Positions 45,119 to 52,998 of a DNA stretch of 64,000 nucleotides are shown here, piece after piece. Origin of the DNA: Kitasatospora setae KM-6054 (GTDB lineage Bacteria > Actinomycetota > Actinomycetes > Streptomycetales > Streptomycetaceae); the NCBI RefSeq assembly GCF_000269985.1, contig NC_016109.1, positions 1,736,001 through 1,800,000 on the forward strand. Reading direction: 5' to 3'. Numbering within the stretch: the stretch's first letter is position 1; each line of letters opens with the position of its first letter. Below the pieces are notes generated by a model. The model had not been told where the DNA came from, ran no database searches, and was given only the letters and a program-made list of their open reading frames with translations. The translations under genes and the position numbers were made by a program.

Positions 45119-45727
45119 ATGCCCCCGTCCCGACCGCACCCGCCGCGCCTGCGCACCGCCCGCCTCGTCCTGCGCCGCCTCACCCCCGCCGACCTGCCGG
45201 CCGTCACCGCGCTCTGCGGCGACCCGGAGGTGATGCGGTACCTCGACGACGGCCGCCCCGTCCCGCCCGCCCGGGTCGCGGACGAGCTGCTGCCGGGCCT
45301 GCTGCGCGAGTACGCCGAACTGCCGGACGGGCTGGGCTGCTGGGCGGTGGAGGCGGCCGGGCGCTTCCTGGGCTGGGCGGCGCTCCGCCCGCCGTCCTCG
45401 GTCGGACTCGTCGAGCGGCCGGACCCGGCGGACCTGGAGCTGGGCTACCGCCTGCTGCCCGCCACCCGGGGCCGGGGGTACGCCACCGAGGCGGCGGCGG
45501 GGCTGGTCCGGGCGGCGTTCGCGGAGCGGGCGGCCGGGCGGGTGGTGGCCACCACGATGGCGGTGAACGCGCCTTCCCGCCGGGTCCTGGAGCGGGCCGG
45601 CCTGCGCCACGTCCGGTCGTTCCTCGTCGACTGGCCGGACCCGATCCCGGGCAGCGAGCACGGCGACGTGGTCTACGCGCTGACCCGCGCCGAGTGGGCG
45701 GCCGAACCCTCCACCCCGGTCCGATAA
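45119..45727 (+). CDS. GNAT-family N-acetyltransferase
   Basis: 202 residues from ATG 45119. RimJ/RimL-like: LRTARLVLRRLTPADLPAV at the N-terminus, the acetyl-CoA loop in LPATRGRGYATEAAA, and MAVNAPSRRVLERAGLRHV near the end. Transfers acetyl groups from acetyl-CoA to amino groups of a protein or small molecule; target unknown. Confidence 0.9.
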   Translation: MPPSRPHPPRLRTARLVLRRLTPADLPAVTALCGDPEVMRYLDDGRPVPPARVADELLPGLLREYAELPDGLGCWAVEAAGRFLGWAALRPPSSVGLVERPDPADLELGYRLLPATRGRGYATEAAAGLVRAAFAERAAGRVVATTMAVNAPSRRVLERAGLRHVRSFLVDWPDPIPGSEHGDVVYALTRAEWAAEPSTPVR

Positions 45728-45855
45728 GTCGGATTCGTCATCCGGTATCCCTTTGCGATCTTCGGGACACCCGGACCCCTTATCATCTGGGCTCACCGGA
45801 CAGCACCCCGAGCCGCCGGACCGCCACCGCCCCACGAGCGAACAGGACAACCGCC

Positions 45856-45897
45856 ATGCTGAGCCTCCGAGAGATATCCGCGGCGGGTGTCCGGTGA
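45856..45897 (+). CDS. 13-residue leader peptide coupled to uppP
   Basis: ATG 45856 opens a 13-codon frame (MLSLREISAAGVR). Its TGA (45895-45897) overlaps the GTG of uppP (45894-45896). AGGAC lies about 8 nt upstream of the ATG, while uppP has no ribosome-binding site of its own. Translation of this peptide is therefore probably needed to start uppP. It contains no run of rare or repeated codons that would indicate a classic attenuator. Confidence 0.55.
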   Translation: MLSLREISAAGVR

Positions 45898-46739
45898 TCG
45901 AGTGGTTCCACGCGGCCGTGCTCGGCCTGGTGCAGGGCCTGACCGAGTTCCTGCCGGTCTCCTCCAGCGCCCACCTGCGGGTGTTCTCCGCCCTGGTCGG
46001 CTGGGACGACCCGGGCGCGGCGTTCACCGCGGTGACCCAGCTGGGCACCGAGTCGGCGGTGCTGATCTACTTCCGCAAGGACATCGGCGCGATCGTCAAG
46101 GCGTGGACGCTCTCGCTGTTCCGCGCCGAGTGGCGGCGCGACCAGAACGCGAAGCTCGGCTGGTACGTGATCCTCGGCACGCTGCCGATCGGCATCCTCG
46201 GCAAGCTGTTCCAGGACACCATCGAGACCACCCTGCGCGACCTGCGCCTGATCGGCACCACGCTGATCGTCTTCGGCGTGATCCTGGCGATCGCCGACCG
46301 CTCCCGCGCCGTCCGCAACGCCCGCGGCATCGAGTCGCTGAACTTCAGGCACGCCCTGATCTACGGCGGCGCCCAGTCGCTCGCCCTGATCCCGGGCGTC
46401 TCCCGCTCCGGCGGCACGATCAGCGCCGGCCTCTTCCTCGGCTACAGCCGGGAAGCCGCCGCCCGCTACTCCTTCCTGCTCGCCATCCCCGCCGTGCTGG
46501 CCTCCGGCGGCCTGGAACTGCTCAAGATCGGCGAGGGCCCGGCACCCGCCTGGGGACCGACCATCCTGGCCACCCTGATCGCCTTCGCGGTCGGCTACGC
46601 CGCCATCGCCTGGTTCCTGAAGTACATCTCGCACAACAGCTTCACGCCGTTCGTGATCTACCGGATCCTGCTCGGCATCACCATCATCGCCCTCGTCACC
46701 ACCGGCGTCCTGGCACCGGACGCGGGCGCCGCACACTGA
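45894..46739 (+). CDS. uppP: Undecaprenyl-diphosphatase (UppP/BacA)
   Basis: 281 residues, about eight transmembrane helices. Active-site motifs: QGLTEFLPVSSSAHL (Q14-x3-E18, then the SSSAH stretch) and PGVSRSGGT (about 168-176), with the conserved Arg. Dephosphorylates undecaprenyl diphosphate to recycle the lipid carrier for peptidoglycan synthesis and contributes to bacitracin tolerance. GTG 45894 overlaps the stop of a 13-residue leader peptide. Confidence 0.95.
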   Translation: MIEWFHAAVLGLVQGLTEFLPVSSSAHLRVFSALVGWDDPGAAFTAVTQLGTESAVLIYFRKDIGAIVKAWTLSLFRAEWRRDQNAKLGWYVILGTLPIGILGKLFQDTIETTLRDLRLIGTTLIVFGVILAIADRSRAVRNARGIESLNFRHALIYGGAQSLALIPGVSRSGGTISAGLFLGYSREAAARYSFLLAIPAVLASGGLELLKIGEGPAPAWGPTILATLIAFAVGYAAIAWFLKYISHNSFTPFVIYRILLGITIIALVTTGVLAPDAGAAH

Positions 46740-46763
46740 CCCCCCCGCCCCACCGCCGCCCAC

Positions 46764-46800
46764 GGGGACGGGCCGCCGGATCCCCCGGCCGCCCGTCCCC
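46764..46800 (+). terminator. Terminator after uppP
   Basis: GGGGACGGGC (46764-46773) and GCCCGTCCCC (46791-46800), perfect 10-bp stem with a 17-nt loop, 25 bp past uppP. Confidence 0.75.
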
Positions 46801-46866
46801 GCCGCCGTTCCGGCACACCCCCACGCTGATTGCCACTCGATCCGACGTCCGATTGAATCCCGTGCC

Positions 46867-47253
46867 ATGGCGCTCACGTGGAAACCGGTCGTGGACACCC
46901 GGGACGCCGCCGCCCTCGCCGAGTTCCGGGCTGCCGCCCTCCCGGCCGCCGCGGTGCTCGAACGCGACGGCCGCAAGCTGTTCCGCGGCTACTCGGCCGT
47001 CCACCACCCCGAGGACCCGTACGCCCCGGTGAGCGGCATCGGCCAGGGCCGCCGGATCCTGCTCCAGGACGTCCCGGAGCCGAAGCAGGGCAAGAACCGG
47101 CTGCACATCGACATCCACTCCGGCGGCGAACTCGAAGCCGTGGTCGCCCGGCTGGAGAAGCTCGGCGCCACCCGGATCGAGGAGCAGGACCAGGGCCCGG
47201 CCGGCCATTGGTGGATCCTCCACGACCCCGACACACCTGACTACCGGTTCTGA
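46867..47253 (+). CDS. VOC (glyoxalase-like) gene, shortened and with altered 3' end
   Basis: 128 residues. The start MALTWKPVVD and the body (GRRILLQDVPEPKQGKNRLHI, LEKLGATRIEEQDQGPAGHWW) match glyoxalase-like VOC proteins of 140-150 residues. Compared with copy B it lacks about 24 residues after AEF, an in-frame internal deletion. The C-terminus ends DPDTPDYRF instead of the usual DPEGNEFCVA. The true final codons are at about 59.63 kb, so an island separates the gene from its 3' end. It may still fold as a VOC half-barrel; the function is probably lost. It is followed by a hairpin and T tract. Confidence 0.7.
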   Translation: MALTWKPVVDTRDAAALAEFRAAALPAAAVLERDGRKLFRGYSAVHHPEDPYAPVSGIGQGRRILLQDVPEPKQGKNRLHIDIHSGGELEAVVARLEKLGATRIEEQDQGPAGHWWILHDPDTPDYRF

Positions 47254-47325
47254 GCGTACCGGTACGACCAGCACCAACGACACAGCCCCGCCCGGCACTT
47301 GGCCGAACGGGGCGTTTTGCTGTCT
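46933..47325 (+). repeat. 393-bp direct repeat, copy A
   Basis: Matches 52492-52884 without gaps; I count 11 mismatches by eye (about 97% identity). Covers the VOC body, its altered end and the terminator that follows. Confidence 0.9.
47285..47318 (+). terminator. Terminator after the VOC gene (within copy A)
   Basis: GCCCCG (47285-47290) and CGGGGC (47308-47313), 17-nt loop, followed by GTTTT. The same structure recurs in copy B at about 52844-52877. Confidence 0.6.
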
Positions 47326-47374
47326 GACCACCCGCCAGAGCGGTGCACGGTGTTGGCCCACAGGCCCGCGTGCG

Positions 47375-48517
47375 TCAGATCGGCAGGTCCCACCCGGGGC
47401 CGTCCTCGGCGCCGAGCCAGACGCGCTGTCCGGCGGCCGAGACAGTGATCCCGAACCGTTCCTGGTGAGGCTCGTTGGCGGTCTGCCACTGCTGCACCGC
47501 TCGTTCCACCCGGTCCCAGAGGCGCACGGGACCGCGTTGGACGACGGTCCACCCACCGTCAGTGTTGGGGGTGGTCCGAGCCTGCGAACCGGTGGAGACG
47601 TCCCAGAGGATCTGTTCCGCCCCCGCCCCCATGCGTTCGGCGGAGGGGGCCGCGAGTTGCGCGATCCAACCGCCGGTCCAGTCGTCGAGCTTGGCGGGGT
47701 CGATCTGGCTCGGACGCTCCTCTCCGGGCAGCAGGGCCAGCGTCGGGCGGGGCGGCCGGTCGTGCGGCCGGGCGATCATGAAACTGGTGTACCCGGGGAG
47801 GAACCGGCCGGTGGCCTCTCCGGGGCCGGTCACGTCGAGCAGTGCGAGAGCGTTGGCGTAGCTCCACCCGGAGAGGGTGGCCAGGATCTTCCCGCCGGGC
47901 TTCACCTGGTGCAGCCACGGCAGCGGGACGTAACGGACCGAACAGGTGGCGATCAGCCGGTCGTACGGGCCGCCCTGTGGGTCGCCGCGCAGCCCGTCAC
48001 CGATGATCAGCCGGGGCGCGAACCCGGCCGCCTTGAGCGCCGTGGCAGCGGCCCCGCCGACCACCGGGTCGTACTCGATGCTGGTCAGGTTGGCGTCCCC
48101 TAGGCGGTGCGCACCGAGGGCAGTCGAGTACCCGGTTCCGGTGCCAATCTCCAGCACCCGGTGACCGGCCTCCGCGCCGAGTTGCCGCCACATCCGCAGC
48201 ACCAGGGAGGGCAGGGTGGACGACGACGACGGGGAGCCGGTCACGGCGTCCTCGGTCACGTCGTCGGGCCTGATCCGGCCGTCCAGTTGGGTGATCAGCG
48301 TCTCATCGGAGTAGACACCCTCCAGCCACCCGGGATCACCCTCCCGGACAGGCCGGTATCTCGTGGGGACACTGCCCGCCACCGGCAGGAAGTAGGACCC
48401 CGTGAACAGCTCGCGGGGAACCGTGGTGGCCGCGCTGCGCCACTCGGGTTCGGTGAGGGTGCCGTCCTCGGCGAGGCTGTCCGCCAAGGCGCTGCGAAGC
48501 TGAGCCGATGTGCTCAC
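47375..48517 (-). CDS. tgmC: PIMT-like methyltransferase of the graspetide cluster
   Basis: 380 residues from GTG 48517, overlapping the ligase stop (GTGA). The N-terminal half is a protein L-isoaspartate methyltransferase-like domain with the SAM motif VLEIGTGTGY (residues 121-130), an acidic strand IEYDPV and the loop ATCSVRYVPLPWLHQVKPGG. An extra C-terminal domain of about 170 residues ends RVERAVQQWQ...ERFGITVS, shared with the second methyltransferase at 53-54 kb. In known aspartimidylated graspetides (fuscimiditide, amycolimiditide) this enzyme methylates an Asp in the precursor, which then closes to aspartimide. The same reaction is inferred here. Confidence 0.88.
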   Translation of the reverse strand: MSTSAQLRSALADSLAEDGTLTEPEWRSAATTVPRELFTGSYFLPVAGSVPTRYRPVREGDPGWLEGVYSDETLITQLDGRIRPDDVTEDAVTGSPSSSSTLPSLVLRMWRQLGAEAGHRVLEIGTGTGYSTALGAHRLGDANLTSIEYDPVVGGAAATALKAAGFAPRLIIGDGLRGDPQGGPYDRLIATCSVRYVPLPWLHQVKPGGKILATLSGWSYANALALLDVTGPGEATGRFLPGYTSFMIARPHDRPPRPTLALLPGEERPSQIDPAKLDDWTGGWIAQLAAPSAERMGAGAEQILWDVSTGSQARTTPNTDGGWTVVQRGPVRLWDRVERAVQQWQTANEPHQERFGITVSAAGQRVWLGAEDGPGWDLPI

Positions 48518-49476
48518 GTCTCGGGGCCTTTCTCCAGCTGGTCGGTTAAAGCTTGTGCGATGGCGGCGGTGGTCTGCGCCGGCTGCCATGCCCATTGGCC
48601 GTTCGGGTTGCACTCAAGGAAGTACCAGTCACCCGCAGGGGTCACAGCGAAGTCGAACGCGCCGTAGTGCAAACGGAGTTCGGCGAGATAGGCCGCAACC
48701 GCACGCGCGACCGACGCGGGTACCTCGATCGGTGTGCACGTCATCAGGTCTTGACGGTAGCGCCAGTCGAGATCGGGGCTGTCGATCTGCACCCCGAACA
48801 GTCGGCTGCCCACGGCGGTCACCCGCACGTCGAACGCCTTGTCCACCTTGGCTTGGAACATGTGGGGGCAGACGGACACGGCGTCGGTGATCTCGGCCGC
48901 GCGCACCTCCCGGACCCACACACTGTGCGGCTGATTCTCCACGCGGTAGGGCGAGTTCCACACGGGCTTGTAGACCACTCCGCCGGACTGCTGAGCGGCG
49001 AACGTCCGCGCTTCGTGCGGGTCGTCGGTGATCACCGTGCTGGGCACCAGGAACCCGCAGCGCTGCGCGGTCGAGAGCTGCGCAGGCTTGAACTCGGCGG
49101 CCCGGTTGTTCCACGGGTGATTGACGTAGTGCGCGCCCGGCAGTGACGCCAAGATGCCGCCTGCTCCCCACCGGGCCTGTTCTGCGGCGAACCGGCGGTC
49201 CTGGCCGGTCAACCCCGGCGGCCCCTCGTAGGGCGAGGGCCTGCGCACCCACACGGAGCGAATCCGCGTGGTGTCGATCTCCCGGCTCGCCGTGCGCAGG
49301 GTGCCCCGCTGGTCGCCCGTGCGGTACGTGGCGGTCAGCGAGGCACCCGCGTGCAGGTCGATGCCGGGGTCGAGACGGACCACGGGAACCCGGCGCTCGG
49401 CAAGGAGCCGCAGCACCACGTCCGCAGTCACGTCGTAGGGGTTGGTCAGCACCAGTACCGACCTGCTGTCACGCAT
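48514..49476 (-). CDS. tgmB: ATP-grasp ribosomal peptide maturase (graspetide ligase)
   Basis: 320 residues. ATG 49476 overlaps the precursor stop (ATGA). MvdD/MvdC-like ATP-grasp architecture: an N-terminal domain with VWVRRPSPYEGP (75-86) and NHPWNNRAAEFKPAQL (119-134), the ATP-binding Lys in VVYKPVWNSPYR (167-178), FDVRVTAVG (215-223) and the magnesium-binding LECNPNGQW (E288, N290). It forms ester (or amide) links between Thr/Ser/Lys side chains and Asp/Glu side chains of the precursor core, using ATP. Confidence 0.92.
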   Translation of the reverse strand: MRDSRSVLVLTNPYDVTADVVLRLLAERRVPVVRLDPGIDLHAGASLTATYRTGDQRGTLRTASREIDTTRIRSVWVRRPSPYEGPPGLTGQDRRFAAEQARWGAGGILASLPGAHYVNHPWNNRAAEFKPAQLSTAQRCGFLVPSTVITDDPHEARTFAAQQSGGVVYKPVWNSPYRVENQPHSVWVREVRAAEITDAVSVCPHMFQAKVDKAFDVRVTAVGSRLFGVQIDSPDLDWRYRQDLMTCTPIEVPASVARAVAAYLAELRLHYGAFDFAVTPAGDWYFLECNPNGQWAWQPAQTTAAIAQALTDQLEKGPET

Positions 49477-49748
49477 CAGCCGGAACTCTGGTCCTGGTCG
49501 TACGACTCGGTGCTGTCGGAGTCGGTCGCGCCACCCGGCCCGGCCCCGTCACCCGGGGTGGTCGTGGTGGGCGTCAAACCGCTCGTGCTGGTGCCGTGGC
49601 TGCCCAGCTCGACCGTCCGGCCGTGCTCGTCCACGATCACCGCGATCTGGGTTTCGGGGTCGATCACGGGCGTGTACTGCGGAACCGTGGTGGTGGCCGC
49701 GTACGGCCCCATTCGCTGAGTGCCCCACGGTGCGGGCGCCTGCGTCAT
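49476..49748 (-). CDS. tgmA: Graspetide precursor peptide
   Basis: 90 residues, ATG 49748 with a strong GGAGGT site. Leader: PWGTQRMGPY (7-16) and IDPETQIAVIVDEHG (29-43), both typical of ATP-grasp-targeted RiPP precursors. Core: a Thr donor cluster and aspartimide-prone motif TPTTTTPGDGAG (59-70, Asp67-Gly68), then an acidic acceptor cluster with Asp76, Asp78, Glu81, Asp84 and Asp86. The predicted product is a Thr-to-Asp/Glu ester-linked hairpin with an aspartimide at Asp67, like fuscimiditide. Two ester crosslinks are plausible; the exact pairs cannot be read from sequence. Confidence 0.88.
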   Translation of the reverse strand: MTQAPAPWGTQRMGPYAATTTVPQYTPVIDPETQIAVIVDEHGRTVELGSHGTSTSGLTPTTTTPGDGAGPGGATDSDSTESYDQDQSSG

Positions 49749-49853
49749 CTGTGCTGTACCTCCGTTTCCTGCGAACGTCGAAAGTTCAACACCTCGGCCA
49801 TGAAACCGAGTTGCCTATCCCACCCCGGCCGATTCGCCGTGTCCAGAGCCGAA

Positions 49854-49881
49854 CCGGGCGGGGTGGTCGTGCCCCGCCCGG
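49854..49881. terminator. Terminator upstream of the graspetide operon
   Basis: CCGGGCGGGG (49854-49863) and CCCCGCCCGG (49872-49881), perfect 10-bp stem, 8-nt loop. It separates the small-gene operon from the precursor promoter. Confidence 0.65.
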
Positions 49882-49978
49882 GGCATGGGGGTTGAAGTGC
49901 CCGGAGCGGGAGTCGGGCCCGCCCTGGCGGAAGGGGTGATTCCCGACCGCCCGCCAGGACGGGAGTTCAAGGGCGCGG

Positions 49979-50206
49979 CTACGCGCGGGTGCTGCGGATC
50001 GGCACGGGCGAGCCGGCACGTGTCCACCCGAGGGGGAACAGCACCGGTTCACCAGGGAACAGGGCGGCCCACTCTGCGGTCATGACGCCGCCCCACCGGC
50101 CGCAGGTCAGGCACCGCCAGACGGGCCCCTGCGGGCCGCTCTGCATGGCTCCGGGCTGCGTGGACCGCTCGACCTTGTGTCCGGGCCCCTCGGGGCACTC
50201 GTTCAT
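49979..50206 (-). CDS. Small protein with a CxxC motif
   Basis: 75 residues from ATG 50206, with GGAGAG 7 nt upstream. Contains a CLTCGRWGG knuckle (about 33-41) preceded by Trp-Arg and an N-terminal Cys, so it could bind zinc. It ends in a stretch of small and aromatic residues. No family recognised. Belongs to the minus-strand set of small genes upstream of the RiPP operon. Confidence 0.6.
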   Translation of the reverse strand: MNECPEGPGHKVERSTQPGAMQSGPQGPVWRCLTCGRWGGVMTAEWAALFPGEPVLFPLGWTRAGSPVPIRSTRA

Positions 50207-50240
50207 GTGCCGCTCTCCGTACCTGAGTTCTGGTCTTGGG

Positions 50241-50290
50241 CCCCGCCCCGGTCGTCCGTGCCGTCCACGCGTCACGTCACCGGGGCGGGG
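50241..50290. terminator. Long G+C-rich stem-loop, cassette 1
   Basis: CCCCGCCCCGGT (50241-50252) and ACCGGGGCGGGG (50279-50290), perfect 12-bp arms. The loop begins CGTCCGTGCCGTCC. The same element recurs in cassette 2 at 55156-55205. Probable terminator or attenuator between small genes. Confidence 0.65.
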
Positions 50291-50460
50291 GTTGTGCTTC
50301 CCGGCGGGCACAGGTTTCCGCCGGGGGTCTTGGGTGTCGCCCCGGTCCTGCCGGGGAGCCGGACCAGGGCAACGGGTGCGCTGCGCCCCACCGCGCACCT
50401 TCCGCCGGGTCGGACCGGCGGCAACCCCGGAGCGTCGGGGGTGTCTACGCTCCGGGGAGA

Positions 50461-50769
50461 TCAAGCGGACCGGGAACGGGCATGCCGGGCCCGACCGGGG
50501 CGAACGAGCGGTGAACGATCCCGCCCGAGCGTCGCGGCCACTGCCTTGCCGTGAAGCACGGCGATGCACTCCGCGCAGGCGAGCAGCCCGGCCAGGACCC
50601 CGCCGGCTGCGGTGACCGGTCCGAGCCAGAGCACCGGGACCGACTCGCGTTCGCAGTAGAGCCAGCAGTCCCCGGGTACCCGTTCGTTCCCGTCGTCTTC
50701 CTCGGGCGGCCCCGGTAGTACCGCCTCGCCGATCCCAACCAGCGTGGAAAACGCCTCGGCCGCGAGCAT
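50461..50769 (-). CDS. Small protein of the island, coupled to a membrane protein gene
   Basis: 102 residues from ATG 50769, overlapping the upstream stop (ATGA). Contains an amphipathic N-terminus, a central hydrophobic stretch (about 45-66: WLGPVTAAGGVLAGLLACAEC) and an Arg/Ala-rich tail. No domain recognised. One possible membrane-associated helix. Confidence 0.6.
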   Translation of the reverse strand: MLAAEAFSTLVGIGEAVLPGPPEEDDGNERVPGDCWLYCERESVPVLWLGPVTAAGGVLAGLLACAECIAVLHGKAVAATLGRDRSPLVRPGRARHARSRSA

Positions 50770-51020
50770 CACGGCGGCCCGCCGGATCGGACGTGGCGAA
50801 CCCTGATTCGCAGGCGGGACCGCCGGACGGCCCGTCGTCGGCGCCAACACGCTTCCCAGTCTCCGCCGTCGACGACACCGAGCATGGCGACCGCCAGGCC
50901 GAAGAACCACCACACGCCGCCGTGAGGGCCGGAGTCGAACGCGCCGAGGGCGACCAGAGCGGCCGGGCCGAGGGCGACCGCGACCACCAGGGCGCCGGTC
51001 ACGATGCTTGGGCGTTTCAC
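50769..51020 (-). CDS. Small two-helix membrane protein of cassette 1
   Basis: 83 residues from GTG 51020 with GGAGGG 7 nt upstream. Two hydrophobic helices (about 6-25 and 35-52), a DGGDWEACW linker, then an Arg-rich cytoplasmic tail. Similar short proteins occur among transfer and plasmid-spread genes of streptomycete mobile elements, but homology is not established. A second small two-helix protein occupies the matching position in cassette 2. Confidence 0.6.
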   Translation of the reverse strand: MKRPSIVTGALVVAVALGPAALVALGAFDSGPHGGVWWFFGLAVAMLGVVDGGDWEACWRRRRAVRRSRLRIRVRHVRSGGPP

Positions 51021-51185
51021 TGCTGTCCCTCCGATCAGCGCCGGACTGTGTGATGCACCAGTACAGGGCTGCTGTTCGCACTTGGACAGAGCAGCGATGA
51101 CGCATCTGCGTGGCATCCATGTCTCAGAGTCTCTGCATCGAGTGCTCTGGCCTGCTAGAACGGGGGTCAGAGACCGGGAGGCGGC

Positions 51186-52409
51186 ATGGCAGAGCGACGC
51201 AGGGCCCTTGTTGAAAGGCGAAAGGCCCTTGGATTCACTCAGGACTCCTTTGCTCAGGACCTTGGCGTGGATCGCTCCACTGTGGCGCGCTGGGAAAGCG
51301 GGAAGGTAGACCCCCAGGATTGGCAGCGCCCAACCCTGGCCAAGGTATTGCGAGTCACGCTAATAGAGCTCGATTCTCTCCTATACGCCACAGTCACCCC
51401 GAAGCCTGCGCGGGGCGAAATCTCCTCCGCCATCACGCTGGAACATGACGATGAGATCGAAGCACTGGAGCTTGCGCGCAGGGTCTCTGCCAGCGACGTA
51501 GGCCGAGAAACTCTTGACCGTCTTGAGATGACTTTTCATGATCTCGCAACCAAATATCCGACCGCAGCCCCGCAAGAACTCTTGGGGCAGGTGCGAAAAC
51601 ATGCGCTTTATGTAGCCAAACTCATGGAAGCAAAGAAGACCCTCGCCGAACATCGACAGCTACTCGTAATAGGTGGTTGGTTCTCTCTCCTTGGTGCAAC
51701 TCTGCACATCGATCTCAATCAGCAAGACGCAGCAACGGCAAGGCTGCGAACAGCGATGACTCTAGCGCAGCATGCCGAGAACTCAGAAATTCAGGCATGG
51801 TGCTTTGAAACTGATGCTTGGCGGATTCTCACTGATGGCGACTACTCCAAGGCGGCAGAACTCAGCGCTACTGCTCAGCAGTTGGCGCCCGCCGGAAGCT
51901 CGATTGAAATCCAGTCCCTTGCGCAGCAGGGGCGAGCATTTGCACGCTTGGGATATTCTACCGAGACCTATGCCGCAATAGATCGAGTGCAGGCACTTTC
52001 CGCAGCGATGGGTATTCCAAATCGGCCGGAACATCATTTCCAATATGACCCGGCCAAGTCGCTCGCCTATGCGGCGACCACACTTGCATGGCTCGGCGAT
52101 CCGGCAGCCGAAGCATATGCGCGAGAGGTTATTTCGCGACTCTCGCCCTCCGACGACGTTAGCAAATGGCCTCGCCGGGTGGCATCCGCAAATATTGATC
52201 TGGCACTCTCCCTGATGGCCACTGATCGATTGGATGAAGCATGTGATTCGGCACAGCGCGCCATGCTATCCGGTCGAGTCGCACCATCTAACCATTGGCG
52301 CGCCCTCGAAGTCGTCAAAGCAGTAGAGGTGCGAAGGATTTCCGATGCTCGGGACCTGAGAGAAGTATATGAAGGAATGCGCCTACAGATAGCACCGTCG
52401 GGCGATTAA
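51186..52409 (+). CDS. XRE-type HTH regulator with TPR-like C-terminus, lower GC
   Basis: 407 residues. HTH at about residues 8-62 (LGFTQDSFAQDLGVDRSTVA), then helical repeats resembling TPRs (about 150-390). ATG 51186 with GGGAGG upstream. The codon use is clearly more AT-rich than that of all flanking genes, with frequent A/T third positions, suggesting recent transfer. Divergent from the small-gene and RiPP operon of cassette 1, so the likely regulator of it; TPR-containing XRE proteins of actinomycetes often respond to peptide or small-molecule signals. Confidence 0.85.
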   Translation: MAERRRALVERRKALGFTQDSFAQDLGVDRSTVARWESGKVDPQDWQRPTLAKVLRVTLIELDSLLYATVTPKPARGEISSAITLEHDDEIEALELARRVSASDVGRETLDRLEMTFHDLATKYPTAAPQELLGQVRKHALYVAKLMEAKKTLAEHRQLLVIGGWFSLLGATLHIDLNQQDAATARLRTAMTLAQHAENSEIQAWCFETDAWRILTDGDYSKAAELSATAQQLAPAGSSIEIQSLAQQGRAFARLGYSTETYAAIDRVQALSAAMGIPNRPEHHFQYDPAKSLAYAATTLAWLGDPAAEAYAREVISRLSPSDDVSKWPRRVASANIDLALSLMATDRLDEACDSAQRAMLSGRVAPSNHWRALEVVKAVEVRRISDARDLREVYEGMRLQIAPSGD

Positions 52410-52448
52410 CGGCGTGAACGCAAAAATGTCCCCATCCTGGCCCCATTT

Positions 52449-52773
52449 GTCGAGGACCCGACCCCGCTGATCGACGACCTGCTCGCCGCCGGCCGCCCTC
52501 CCGGCCACCGCGGTGCTCGAACGCGACGGCCGCAAGCTGTTCCGCGGCCACTCGGCCGTCCGCCACCCCGAGGACCCGTACGCCCCGGTGAGCGGCATCG
52601 GCCAGGGCCGCCGGATCCTGTTCCAGGACGTCCCGGAGCCGAAGCAGGGCAAGAACCGGCTGCACATCGACATCCACTCCGGCGGAGAACTCGAAGCCGT
52701 GGTCACCCGGCTGGAGAAGCTCGGCGCCACCCGGATCGAGGAGCAGGACCAGGGCCCGGCCGGCCATTGGTGA
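52449..52773 (+). pseudogene. VOC gene copy B, broken
   Basis: Begins with the VOC segment VEDPTPLIDDLLAAGR (absent from copy A) but has no start or first 25-30 codons. It has a 1-nt insertion in the C run near 52497 that changes frame, and a TGA in place of the second Trp of GHWW at 52771-52773. It preserves the older internal sequence that was deleted in copy A. Confidence 0.8.
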
Positions 52774-52884
52774 ATCCTCCGCGACCCCGACACACTTGAC
52801 TACCGGTTCTGAGCGCACCGGTACGACCAGCACCAACGACACAGCCCCGCCCGGCACTTGGCCGAACGGGGCATTTTGCTGTCT
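52492..52884 (+). repeat. 393-bp direct repeat, copy B
   Basis: Partner of 46933-47325, same orientation, no gaps, about 97% identity by eye. Separated from copy A by about 5.2 kb of cassette 1. Confidence 0.9.
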
Positions 52885-52998
52885 ACTGCGGCTACTTCTC
52901 GGGCGGCACCGCCCAGCACTCCAGGGCTCGATACCGCATTCCCGACCTGTCGCACCAGGGAAGCGAGTCGAACACCCGCGATACCCGGTATCGACGGC

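Noticed and set aside
49749..49978. An 88-codon frame overlapping the region upstream of the graspetide precursor
   Set aside because: Arg/Pro-rich, overlaps the terminator and an opposite small gene, and has no ribosome-binding site.
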